This document shows, piece by piece, positions 44,188-52,269 of a stretch of DNA of 64,000 nucleotides; the first letter of the stretch is position 1; each line of letters opens with the position of its first letter. A model generated the notes under the pieces. It did not search any database and was not told the origin of the DNA. It was given only the letters and a program-made list of their open reading frames with translations. The position numbers and the translations under genes are program-made. Where the stretch lies: contig NZ_VJVZ01000003.1 of assembly GCF_007097145.1 (NCBI RefSeq), positions 310,001-374,000 of the forward strand, given 5' to 3'. Source of the stretch: Flavobacterium zepuense. GTDB lineage: Bacteria > Bacteroidota > Bacteroidia > Flavobacteriales > Flavobacteriaceae.

Positions 44188-44871
44188 ATGAAAAATCTTT
44201 TCTTAACAGCAACACTACTACTTACAACAGTAACGGCATTTGCTCAAAAACCATCGCCATCACTTTTAACACCTACCAACCACACCCTGATCCTTATCGA
44301 TTACGAAGGGCAAATGACATTCCCAACTGCCAGCATACCAATAGATCAGCTGCGTAACAACACGGCTCTTGTAGCAGGTGCTTCTAAAATCTTTAACGTA
44401 GCAACTATTGTAACTACTGTAGCCGAGAAATCCTTCAGTGGCCCGGTATTCCCTGAGGTTCAGGAGCTTTACCCAACCTCTACCTACATAGACAGGACTA
44501 CTATGAATACCTGGGAAGATGCCGCTGCCTACAAAGCTATTGTTGCCGAAGGCAAGAAAAAAATTGTGTTAGGTGGTTTATGGACAGGCGTTTGCATTGT
44601 TGGACCGGCACTATCGGCAATTAGTGAAGGGTATGATGTATACTTTATTAGCGATGCTTGTGGTGATGTTAGCAAAGAAGCCCATGAAATGGCTATAGCC
44701 CGTATGATACAGGCCGGTGCACACCCAATGACCTCTTTACAGTACCTTTTGGAGCTACAACGCGACTGGGCTCGTAAAGAAACCTACAAGCCTGTAAACG
44801 ACCTTGTTGTAAAATACGGCGGCGCTTATGGTATTGGTGTTCAGTACGCAAGGGAAATGGTTAAACATTAA
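44188..44871 (+). CDS. Secreted isochorismatase-like cysteine hydrolase
   Basis: A 227-residue protein with a signal peptide (MKNLFLTATLLLTTVTAFAQ, cut after residue 20). The mature domain has the isochorismatase fold: TLILIDYEGQM (Asp38), a Lys near 81, GLWTGVCIVGPAL with the nucleophile Cys136, and DVYFISDACGDVS. The closest form is the YcaC-like hydrolase group of unknown substrate. Export to the periplasm is unusual for this fold. The 107-bp gap to the amidohydrolase and common orientation suggest one operon with the DoxX and porin genes. Confidence 0.85.
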   Translation: MKNLFLTATLLLTTVTAFAQKPSPSLLTPTNHTLILIDYEGQMTFPTASIPIDQLRNNTALVAGASKIFNVATIVTTVAEKSFSGPVFPEVQELYPTSTYIDRTTMNTWEDAAAYKAIVAEGKKKIVLGGLWTGVCIVGPALSAISEGYDVYFISDACGDVSKEAHEMAIARMIQAGAHPMTSLQYLLELQRDWARKETYKPVNDLVVKYGGAYGIGVQYAREMVKH

Positions 44872-44978
44872 TATTCGTTAGCCATGTTAATTTAGTTTTT
44901 AGTCCGGTGAAAGGTTGGCAAAAAACAGCCAACTTTTCACTTTCGGACTTTGAGTTTACCAACAAAATCCCCTCAATT

Positions 44979-46796
44979 ATGAAAATTCCAATTCACAACT
45001 CAATACTTACATTTTTGCTTTTATTGTGTACCGGTAGTTTTGCGCAATCTAAAGTTGCACCTACCCTGATTGTTCACAATGCAAAAATCCATACGCTCGA
45101 TGAAAATAACACCGTAACCGAAGCCATGGCAGTTGCCAATGGCAAAGTGATAAAAACAGGCAAGAGCAGCGATATCCTTAAACTAAAGGCAAAAAACACC
45201 CAGGTAATAGATGCCAAAGGCAAAGTGGTGGTACCGGGATTGTTTGATTCGCACATGCACATCATCCGTGGTGGGCGTTTTTTTAATACCGAACTCAGGT
45301 GGGATGGCGTGCGCTCACTAAAAAGGGCGCTGGCCATGCTAAAGGAGCAGGCACAAAGAACCCCAAAAGGCCAGTGGGTGCGCGTTGTAGGCGGCTGGAA
45401 CGCCTACCAGTTTGAAGAAAAGAGGCTCCCAACACTGGAGGAGATCAACGAGGCCACAGGCGATGTACCTGCTTTTGTTTTACACCTTTACGGCCATGCT
45501 TACCTTAACAAAGCAGGTATTAAAGCACTTAATATAGATGCCAATACCCCTAACCCTGCAGGCGGCCTTGTAGAGAGGGACATAAACGGCAACCCTACCG
45601 GGCTACTGGTGGCAGAGCCTAACGCTTTTATATTGTACTCTACCCTCTCTAAACTGCCGGAGCTTACCCTTGAAGAGAAAGTAAACTCTACAAAACAGTT
45701 CATGACAGAAATGAACCGCCTGGGTGTTACCGCCATTATGGATGCCGGTGGTGGTTTCCAAAATTTCCCTGATGATTACGGCGTTACCAATAACCTGTGC
45801 CAAAACAACGAGCTTACCATACGCATGCCTTACTATCTTTTTGCCCAGAAGGCAGGCAGTGAACTGGCCGATTACACCCGCTGGATAAGCAGTGTAGAAG
45901 TTGGCGCGGGTTGCGATGTACCTCAGGATGGTACTAAGAAATTCGGCAAGATGCCTAAAATGGAATACCACGTACAGGGCGGCGGCGAAAACCTTGTGAT
46001 GAGTGCCGGTGACTTTGAAAATTTTGATGAGCCAAGGCCGGAACTTAGCCCCGCTATGGAAGGTCAGCTTAAACAGGTATTATCGTTACTAATAAAAAAC
46101 AGGTGGCCTTTTAGGATACACGCCACGTATAATGAAAGCGTTAGCCGCTTTTTAAATGTGATTGAAGATATAAATAAAGAAACCCCGCTTAACGGCCTGC
46201 TTTGGTTTTTTGACCATTCCGAAACAGTTTCTGTTGAAAATCTTCAACGGATAAAAGCCCTTAACGGCGGTATTGCCATACAACACAGGATGGCCTACCA
46301 GGGCGAAGCTTTTATAAAACGCTACGGTAAAACGGCGGCTGCAAATACGGTTCCGCTTAAAAAGATCATGGATATGGGCATACGTGTGGGCATGGGTACC
46401 GATGGTACACGTGTGGCAAGCTACAACCCATGGGTGGGCCTGTACTGGCTTACTACCGGTAAAACTTTGGGAGGCTTAAAATATATGAATGACGAGAATA
46501 TTGCCGATCGTACTACTGCCCTTAAGCTCTTTACTTACGGCAGTGCACAGCTTATTAACCTGGAAAAAGACAGGGGGATGCTTAAACCGGATTATCTGGC
46601 TGATTTTATTATCCTGTCAGACGATTACTTTTCCACTGCCGAAGAGAACATCCTAAAGATAGAATCGAAACTTACAGTAGTTAACGGCAAGGTGGTATAT
46701 GCCGATGATGAGTACCGTGCTTTTGCTAAACCAACACCAAAGGCCCTGCCGGAATGGAGCCCTGTTAACTACTTTGGCGGCTATCAAAAAAACTAA
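44979..46796 (+). CDS. Secreted amidohydrolase (YtcJ-like, metal-dependent)
   Basis: A 605-residue amidohydrolase-3 family enzyme. I place the start at the ATG at 44979-44981, which begins a clean signal peptide (MKIPIHNSILTFLLLLCTGS, cut after FAQ near residue 23); a longer frame upstream adds 24 polar residues. Metal ligands: His92 and His94 in GLFDSHMH, a later His in PFRIHATYNE and FFDHSE, and Asp in GMGTDGTRV. The N-terminal composite beta-sandwich (NAKIHTLDENNTVTEAMAV) is typical. It should hydrolyse a cyclic amide or related substrate in the periplasm. The DoxX gene starts 2 bp downstream. Confidence 0.88.
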   Translation: MKIPIHNSILTFLLLLCTGSFAQSKVAPTLIVHNAKIHTLDENNTVTEAMAVANGKVIKTGKSSDILKLKAKNTQVIDAKGKVVVPGLFDSHMHIIRGGRFFNTELRWDGVRSLKRALAMLKEQAQRTPKGQWVRVVGGWNAYQFEEKRLPTLEEINEATGDVPAFVLHLYGHAYLNKAGIKALNIDANTPNPAGGLVERDINGNPTGLLVAEPNAFILYSTLSKLPELTLEEKVNSTKQFMTEMNRLGVTAIMDAGGGFQNFPDDYGVTNNLCQNNELTIRMPYYLFAQKAGSELADYTRWISSVEVGAGCDVPQDGTKKFGKMPKMEYHVQGGGENLVMSAGDFENFDEPRPELSPAMEGQLKQVLSLLIKNRWPFRIHATYNESVSRFLNVIEDINKETPLNGLLWFFDHSETVSVENLQRIKALNGGIAIQHRMAYQGEAFIKRYGKTAAANTVPLKKIMDMGIRVGMGTDGTRVASYNPWVGLYWLTTGKTLGGLKYMNDENIADRTTALKLFTYGSAQLINLEKDRGMLKPDYLADFIILSDDYFSTAEENILKIESKLTVVNGKVVYADDEYRAFAKPTPKALPEWSPVNYFGGYQKN

Positions 46797-46798
46797 CC

Positions 46799-47239
46799 AT
46801 GAAAAGAATCTTCATAGACTTAATAAAGTCCGACTTAAAGTCGGGGCTTTACAACTTTGGGATACTTTTTTTTAGGGTAGCCATAGCATCAGAACTTATT
46901 TACGTGCACGGCCTCAAAAAAATAGGCATAGGCGTCGCCCAGCCAGAGGTTATTCCCAACCCTATTGGCCTGCCCGATGCGCTTAATAACTTTGTTGCCA
47001 TTGCTGCAAATGTATACCTGCCTTTCCTTATCATCATAGGGCTGTTTACCCGCGTGGCGGCGCTTCCTGCATTAGCGGTTACAGCAACAGGTTACTTTTT
47101 AATGCATTTTAACGACGACCCTATGGTTAGGGACATGCCGTTTATGTATGCCACATCGCTGTTATTAATAGTACTGCTTGGTGGAGGCCGCTATTCTTTA
47201 GATAATTTAATCTACAATAAGTTAAACAAAGACGCATGA
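46799..47239 (+). CDS. DoxX-family membrane protein
   Basis: A 146-residue integral membrane protein with about four helices (near 18-40, 60-80, 85-105 and 118-138) and the DoxX landmarks FRVAIASELIYVHGLKKI and GLFTRVAALPALAVT. DoxX proteins are membrane partners of redox or thiol enzymes, but their exact role is not settled. It starts 2 bp after the amidohydrolase stop, and its TGA overlaps the next ATG (ATGA), so translation of the porin is probably coupled. Confidence 0.85.
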   Translation: MKRIFIDLIKSDLKSGLYNFGILFFRVAIASELIYVHGLKKIGIGVAQPEVIPNPIGLPDALNNFVAIAANVYLPFLIIIGLFTRVAALPALAVTATGYFLMHFNDDPMVRDMPFMYATSLLLIVLLGGGRYSLDNLIYNKLNKDA

Positions 47240-48603
47240 AAAACTCAGTCATACTGCTACTCGTTATCGTATTAGGCATATCGGCATCGGCACAGCAAAC
47301 GCCCGATTTTAAAAAGATGCGGTATGATGATGTTTTTTACCTGGAGCCGGACTCTACCCGAAACACTTATAACAAGATAAAATACATACCGCTGGGGCAA
47401 GACAGCGCGTATTATGCATCTGTGGGTGGCGATATAAGGTACCAGTACATTGTAACCAAAAACAACAAATGGGGCGATGAATCGGACACGGCAGATGGCT
47501 ACCTGCTCTCACGCTATCTGTTTCATACCGATATTCACCTGGATAGATTCAGGGTTTTTGCTCAATTTCAGAGCAGCCTTGCCAACAGCCTGCCCGATCC
47601 AAGTCCGGTAGACGAAAATACGGCCGACATACACCAGGTATTTGCAGATGTAAACCTTTTAGGCAAGCAGAAAACCAAACTTACAGTTCGTGTGGGCAGG
47701 CAGGAAATGCTGTACGGGTCGCAGCGTTTAATAGGCGTTCGCGAAGGCCCTAACAGCAGGTTAGCGTTTGATGGCGCTAAAGTATTTTTAAATAAGGATA
47801 ATTTTAAGAGCGATGTTTTTTACACCCATCCTGTAGCCAATGTACCTGGTGCTTTTAATGATAAATTTAACGAGAATGCCAAGCTTTGGGGCAGCTATAA
47901 CGTGTTTAATGACGTTCCGTTCATTCAGAATGTCGACTTGTACTATTTAGGGTTATGGAAACGCAATTCGGATTTTGATGGTACCGAAGGAAGAGAGTTA
48001 CGGCACTCTATAGGCACCCGAATATGGAAGAACAAAGGCAGCTGGAACTATGATTTTGAAGCTGTTTTTCAGTTCGGTAAACATGCCGGTACAAGTTTAA
48101 GGGCATATACCCTTTCGTCTAACAGCAGTTATACGTTTCAGGATGTAAAATTACAGCCCACGCTGGGGCTAAAGACAGAGCTTATTTCGGGAGATAAACA
48201 TGCCGATGATAACCGTATACAAACTTTTAATCCACTATACCCACGTGGCGCTTACTTTGGGTTGGTAGCGCTCATTGGCCCGTCTAACCTGTACGACATT
48301 CACCCGTCTTTAGACCTTGCACTTACCAAAAACCTGAACTTTGGTATAGACTACGATATGTTTTGGCGTTGGAGCATTAACGATGGCCTGTACGCGCCTA
48401 ACATGCAGCTGCTATACTCCGGGCAGGGTACTAATAAAAGTTTTATAGGCACGCAGTTGGGTTCTAACATTGAGTATGATCCTAACCCCTACCTTTCTTT
48501 TGTGTTGGAAGGTTCGTGGTTTGATGCAGGTGCTTTCCTTAAAGAAGCAGGTACTGGCAAGGATTACCTGTATGCCGCTTTTACGGCACAATTAAAGTTT
48601 TAG
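47236..48603 (+). CDS. Alginate-export-family outer membrane porin
   Basis: A 455-residue outer-membrane beta-barrel with a signal peptide (MKNSVILLLVIVLGISASAQ). The Alginate_exp-type pattern is seen in VGGDIRYQYIV, RVFAQFQSSLANSLPDPSPVDENTADIHQVF, KLTVRVGRQEMLYGSQRLIGVREGPNSR and RLAFDGAKVFL, and it ends with a barrel strand and a terminal aromatic (FTAQLKF). In this setting it is more likely a substrate-specific uptake porin than an alginate exporter. It overlaps the DoxX gene by 4 bp and ends the operon; no terminator was found, only repeat DNA. Confidence 0.88.
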   Translation: MKNSVILLLVIVLGISASAQQTPDFKKMRYDDVFYLEPDSTRNTYNKIKYIPLGQDSAYYASVGGDIRYQYIVTKNNKWGDESDTADGYLLSRYLFHTDIHLDRFRVFAQFQSSLANSLPDPSPVDENTADIHQVFADVNLLGKQKTKLTVRVGRQEMLYGSQRLIGVREGPNSRLAFDGAKVFLNKDNFKSDVFYTHPVANVPGAFNDKFNENAKLWGSYNVFNDVPFIQNVDLYYLGLWKRNSDFDGTEGRELRHSIGTRIWKNKGSWNYDFEAVFQFGKHAGTSLRAYTLSSNSSYTFQDVKLQPTLGLKTELISGDKHADDNRIQTFNPLYPRGAYFGLVALIGPSNLYDIHPSLDLALTKNLNFGIDYDMFWRWSINDGLYAPNMQLLYSGQGTNKSFIGTQLGSNIEYDPNPYLSFVLEGSWFDAGAFLKEAGTGKDYLYAAFTAQLKF

Positions 48604-48618
48604 GTATAATTAAAACAG

Positions 48619-48693
48619 GCCTCACCCCCGGCCCCTCTCCAAAGGCTATCGTGTGCAGACTCTATAATCCCCAGCCCTCTCCGAAGGAGAGGG
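48619..48693. repeat. CCCTCTCC-type dispersed repeat
   Basis: Two CCCTCTCC-like blocks (CCCCGGCCCCTCTCC and CCCAGCCCTCTCC), the second forming a perfect hairpin CCCTCTCC-GAA-GGAGAGGG at 48675-48693. This is a familiar intergenic motif in Bacteroidota. It may also terminate the porin operon. Confidence 0.6.
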
Positions 48694-48790
48694 AGAAGCT
48701 ACACTCATTTGACTACACTGTTGATATATCCAATTGTATGGAAGTGACGGTATGAGTGAAGCTAAGGCATTAAACTTCGTTGCGTTAAAC

Positions 48791-48871
48791 AAAATAGAAG
48801 TTGAGGCGTTAAAAATCATTTGCTGTCTGAGCGCAAGCGAGTTCAAATGATTTAGCCAAGACTTCTATTTT
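48791..48871. repeat. Nested palindromic element (81 bp)
   Basis: Outer arms AAAATAGAAGT (48791-48801) and ACTTCTATTTT (48861-48871), inner arms AAATCATTTG (48813-48822) and CAAATGATTT (48844-48853), all perfect. It would fold as a long interrupted hairpin. The whole gap 48604-49174 holds only such repeats and the uvrB promoter. Confidence 0.7.
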
Positions 48872-48902
48872 GTAGCATAAGAAGTTAGAGCCTTGAATTT
48901 TT

Positions 48903-48931
48903 GTTTCTTTTGTTTCAAGACAAAAGAAAAC
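48903..48931. repeat. GTTTCTTTTGT inverted repeat
   Basis: GTTTCTTTTGT-TTCAAG-ACAAAAGAAAAC, arms matching except for one extra A. A commonly dispersed intergenic word pair in this phylum, adjacent to the nested palindrome. Confidence 0.55.
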
Positions 48932-49149
48932 GAATAACTCCCAGCCCTGATAGAGCCAATATCCTCTTAGCGCAGCGAAGAGATAAAGGCGATAGCAGGG
49001 AATATGGCCTCATGCAAATACCCATACCTCACGCTCCTTAAAAATATACAATTGGGCATAGTTGTTGCTTAATTATGCATCGGTAAAAAGGTAAATACAT
49101 TAGCACTTAACTGACTGTTAACTGTGACCGAACACTAACTACTTATTAC

Positions 49150-49157
49150 TATCTTTG
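49150..49157 (+). promoter_or_regulatory. -7 element TATCTTTG for uvrB
   Basis: A perfect TAnnTTTG box 17 bp upstream of the uvrB ATG; a possible -33 region (TGTG) lies 23 bp upstream. The predicted 5' UTR is only about 10 nt. Confidence 0.6.
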
Positions 49158-49174
49158 TATAAAAGCTTAAGAGA

Positions 49175-51160
49175 ATGAAATTTAACGTAGTATCGGATTA
49201 TAAACCTACGGGCGATCAGCCGCAGGCTATAAAACAACTGGTTGCAGGCATACAGTCGGGCGAACCGTTCCAAACGCTGTTGGGTGTTACGGGGTCGGGT
49301 AAAACATTTACCATGGCCAATGTTATAGAGCAGGTAGAAAAACCCACACTGGTACTGGCGCACAACAAAACGCTAGCAGCACAGCTGTACAGCGAGTTCA
49401 AGCAGTTCTTCCCCAATAACGCGGTAGAATATTTTGTGTCGTACTACGACTACTACCAGCCCGAAGCCTATATACCCGTTAGCGGAACCTATATAGAAAA
49501 AGACCTTTCCATCAACGAGGAGTTGGAAAAAATGCGCCTTAGTACCACCTCCTCCCTCCTATCGGGGCGAAGGGATATCATTGTGGTGGCATCGGTTTCA
49601 TGTTTGTACGGTATCGGTAACCCGGTAGAGTTTCAAAAAAACGTGGTGTCTATTCACAAAGACCAGGTTATAAGCCGTACCAAGTTGCTGCACCAACTGG
49701 TGCAAAGCCTTTATTCGCGCACCGAGGCCGACTTTACCCCCGGTACCTTCCGCATTAAGGGCGATACAGTAGAGGTTTTCCCAAGCTATGGCGATGAGCC
49801 GTTCCGCATTCACTTTTTTGGCGATGAGATAGAAGATATTGAGGCTTTTGATAAGGCTACATCTAAAGTTATAGAAAAGTATAACCGGCTAAATATTTAC
49901 CCGGCTAATATGTTCGTAACAAGCCCCGATGTGCTGCAAAGCGCCATTTGGGATATTCAGCAGGACCTTGTAAAGCAGGTAGATTATTTTAAAGAAATTG
50001 GTAAGCACCTGGAGGCCAAACGCCTTGAAGAGCGTACCAATTTTGACCTGGAAATGATTCGCGAACTGGGCTATTGTTCGGGCATCGAGAACTATTCGAG
50101 GTATTTAGACCGCAGGCTGCCGGGCACGCGCCCGTTCTGTTTGCTGGATTATTTCCCAAAAGACTTTTTAATGGTGATAGATGAAAGCCACGTTACCGTG
50201 AGCCAGGTGCATGCCATGTATGGCGGCGACCGATCCCGTAAGGAAAACCTTGTGGAATACGGTTTCAGGCTGCCGGCAGCAATGGATAACCGCCCGCTTA
50301 AGTTTGAAGAGTTTGAGGCCATGCAAAACCAGGTGGTGTATGTTAGCGCGACACCGGCTGATTACGAGCTGCAAAAAAGCGGCGGTATTTATGTAGAGCA
50401 AATTATTCGCCCTACCGGCCTGTTAGATCCTGTTATAGAAATTCGCCCAAGCCTTAACCAGATAGACGACCTAATAGAGGAAATCCAGCAGCGTGTAGAG
50501 CTGGATGAGCGTACCCTTGTTACCACCCTTACCAAACGTATGGCCGAGGAACTTGCCAAATACCTTACCAAGGTATCCATACGTTGCCGTTACATTCACA
50601 GTGAGGTAGATACGCTGGAGCGTGTAGAGATCATGCAGGATTTGCGTAAAGGGCTGTTTGACGTGCTTATTGGCGTGAACCTGCTTAGGGAAGGGCTCGA
50701 TTTACCCGAGGTATCCTTAGTTGCCATTTTAGATGCCGATAAAGAGGGCTTTTTGCGCAGCAACCGTTCGCTTACCCAAACCGTGGGGCGTGCGGCACGT
50801 AACGTTAACGGCAAGGCCATTATGTATGCCGATAAAATAACCGACAGCATGCAACGCACTATAGATGAAACTATTTATAAACGCGAAAAGCAGCACAACT
50901 ACAACATAGAGCATGGCAAGGTGCCTATGGCGCTTAACAAAAAAATTGAGAAAAACACCCTTGGCAAAAGCAACGCCTACAAGCTGGAGCATGCCCCTAA
51001 AATTGCCGCCGAACCCGATGTTACCTACATGGCCAAAGGCGATATAGAAAAGATCATCCGCGATAAGCGCAAAAACATGGAAAAAGCCGCCAAAGAGCTG
51101 GACTTTTTACAGGCTGCGAAACTAAGGGACGAGATTAAAGCGTTGCAGGAGAAGGTTTAA
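49175..51160 (+). CDS. uvrB: Excinuclease ABC subunit B
   Basis: A 661-residue helicase-like damage verification subunit of nucleotide excision repair. Walker A GVTGSGKT (37-44), the beta-hairpin YYDYYQPEAYIP (90-101), Walker B/DESH (MVIDESHVTVSQ), QTVGRAARN (motif VI), and a C-terminal UVR motif (KAAKELDFLQAAKLRDEI) for UvrC contact are all present. Full length and well conserved. The next small gene starts on the uvrB stop codon (TAATG), so they are translationally coupled. Confidence 0.98.
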   Translation: MKFNVVSDYKPTGDQPQAIKQLVAGIQSGEPFQTLLGVTGSGKTFTMANVIEQVEKPTLVLAHNKTLAAQLYSEFKQFFPNNAVEYFVSYYDYYQPEAYIPVSGTYIEKDLSINEELEKMRLSTTSSLLSGRRDIIVVASVSCLYGIGNPVEFQKNVVSIHKDQVISRTKLLHQLVQSLYSRTEADFTPGTFRIKGDTVEVFPSYGDEPFRIHFFGDEIEDIEAFDKATSKVIEKYNRLNIYPANMFVTSPDVLQSAIWDIQQDLVKQVDYFKEIGKHLEAKRLEERTNFDLEMIRELGYCSGIENYSRYLDRRLPGTRPFCLLDYFPKDFLMVIDESHVTVSQVHAMYGGDRSRKENLVEYGFRLPAAMDNRPLKFEEFEAMQNQVVYVSATPADYELQKSGGIYVEQIIRPTGLLDPVIEIRPSLNQIDDLIEEIQQRVELDERTLVTTLTKRMAEELAKYLTKVSIRCRYIHSEVDTLERVEIMQDLRKGLFDVLIGVNLLREGLDLPEVSLVAILDADKEGFLRSNRSLTQTVGRAARNVNGKAIMYADKITDSMQRTIDETIYKREKQHNYNIEHGKVPMALNKKIEKNTLGKSNAYKLEHAPKIAAEPDVTYMAKGDIEKIIRDKRKNMEKAAKELDFLQAAKLRDEIKALQEKV

Positions 51161-51588
51161 TGGCAGAATATACATTAGTTGATATTATTAAGGAATACCA
51201 AGCGGGAGCCGATACGGCGGTAACCATATTTAAAGAAAAGTTTGGTACTGGTGATATTTTACACGGCCGACGCCAAAAAAATTATCCACGAGTAGGTAAA
51301 TTGATTGAAAATGGCATTTACCGCTATGCTTTTCACGGTAGTGGCTTAGAAGTTCATTTTAAAGATAAAGTAATAGATTTTGATTTTGCATTCTTTCCGG
51401 AGCCGAGACATGATGGTTTCGACCTTTGGCGGCTATCTATCTTTATTAGCAACCAACGCAATAAATATCCTGAATATTTAGATAACAATAAGCTTGAAGC
51501 AGAATTTAAAGAGCTCATTAACAATGGAATTATTGCTAAATCATTGTTAGATTCAACGCATTTGTATTTTTTTAAAGATACTATTTAA
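51160..51588 (+). CDS. Uncharacterized protein, DUF6896-like
   Basis: A 142-residue soluble protein with the pattern YRYAFHGSGLEVHFKDKVIDFDFAFF then DGFDLWRLSIFI, which matches my recollection of the DUF6896 family, some members of which sit beside polymorphic toxins as possible immunity proteins. Its ATG overlaps the uvrB stop codon (TAATG). Function unknown; a link to DNA repair through coupling to uvrB is conceivable but not indicated by any motif. Base composition is more AT-rich than uvrB, hinting at a later arrival. Confidence 0.65.
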   Translation: MAEYTLVDIIKEYQAGADTAVTIFKEKFGTGDILHGRRQKNYPRVGKLIENGIYRYAFHGSGLEVHFKDKVIDFDFAFFPEPRHDGFDLWRLSIFISNQRNKYPEYLDNNKLEAEFKELINNGIIAKSLLDSTHLYFFKDTI

Positions 51589-51817
51589 GAATATTTATAG
51601 CTAAGTTTGGCTACATTTTTGCTATACTTGAATAACCAAAACTTCAACCAGATACAACGTTATCTTTACGTGGTTTGGTTGGAAAATATTCCGAAAATTT
51701 TCGACTGTCGATAATTTCGGGGCTCCAAATGATGATGAAAAGCCTAAAAGATGTATTTTTACGGGCTGTGAAATTGAGAAAATAAATTTAAGCACTTCAG
51801 GCAGAAGGTTTAACATT

Positions 51818-52261
51818 ATGAGCAATACAAATATTAATCCGTGGAATTTTGAGGCGGCATACCCCTCCCCAGATCATACACATACCATAACCTACAATGA
51901 CCTTGAAGAAATGGCCATTGGCGCTCCGCTAAACGGACAGTGTTTTTTACATTTTCCTAACGGTAAAAGCATTAAGCTTGGCGGCTGGTGTGGCGGCCCT
52001 CCCGTTTGGGAACCTGATGGTAAAAAGGTTGCCCTGCCCCTATGGAAACGCAAAATTTTTGTAGGCACCGTGCAACAGCTTGCCATTATAGATGTTGCCA
52101 AACTCGAAATGAAAATTTACAATAAGGTCTTTAACGTGCTCGATGTACAATCGTTTATAAGCAACATTATAAAAGGCTGCAACACCCCTCTTAACAAGTG
52201 CGAACCTGTAACGTTTGACATCAGTAAGGAAAAGGTTGGCAAAATTGTAGATTTAAAGTAA
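51818..52261 (+). CDS. Hypothetical protein
   Basis: A 147-residue soluble protein. It contains NPWNFEAAYPSPDHTHTITYNDL, LEEMAIGAPLNGQCFL, GGWCGGPPVWEPDGKKVALPLW and VQQLAIIDVAKLEMKI, that is, beta-rich segments with conserved Trp and Gly such as those of small WD/beta-propeller-like or immunity proteins; I do not recognise the family. The reading frame remains open upstream to 51634 without an ATG, translating to plausible but unproven sequence. It ends 8 bp before the convergent kinase gene. Confidence 0.6.
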   Translation: MSNTNINPWNFEAAYPSPDHTHTITYNDLEEMAIGAPLNGQCFLHFPNGKSIKLGGWCGGPPVWEPDGKKVALPLWKRKIFVGTVQQLAIIDVAKLEMKIYNKVFNVLDVQSFISNIIKGCNTPLNKCEPVTFDISKEKVGKIVDLK

Positions 52262-52269
52262 ACGCGCGG

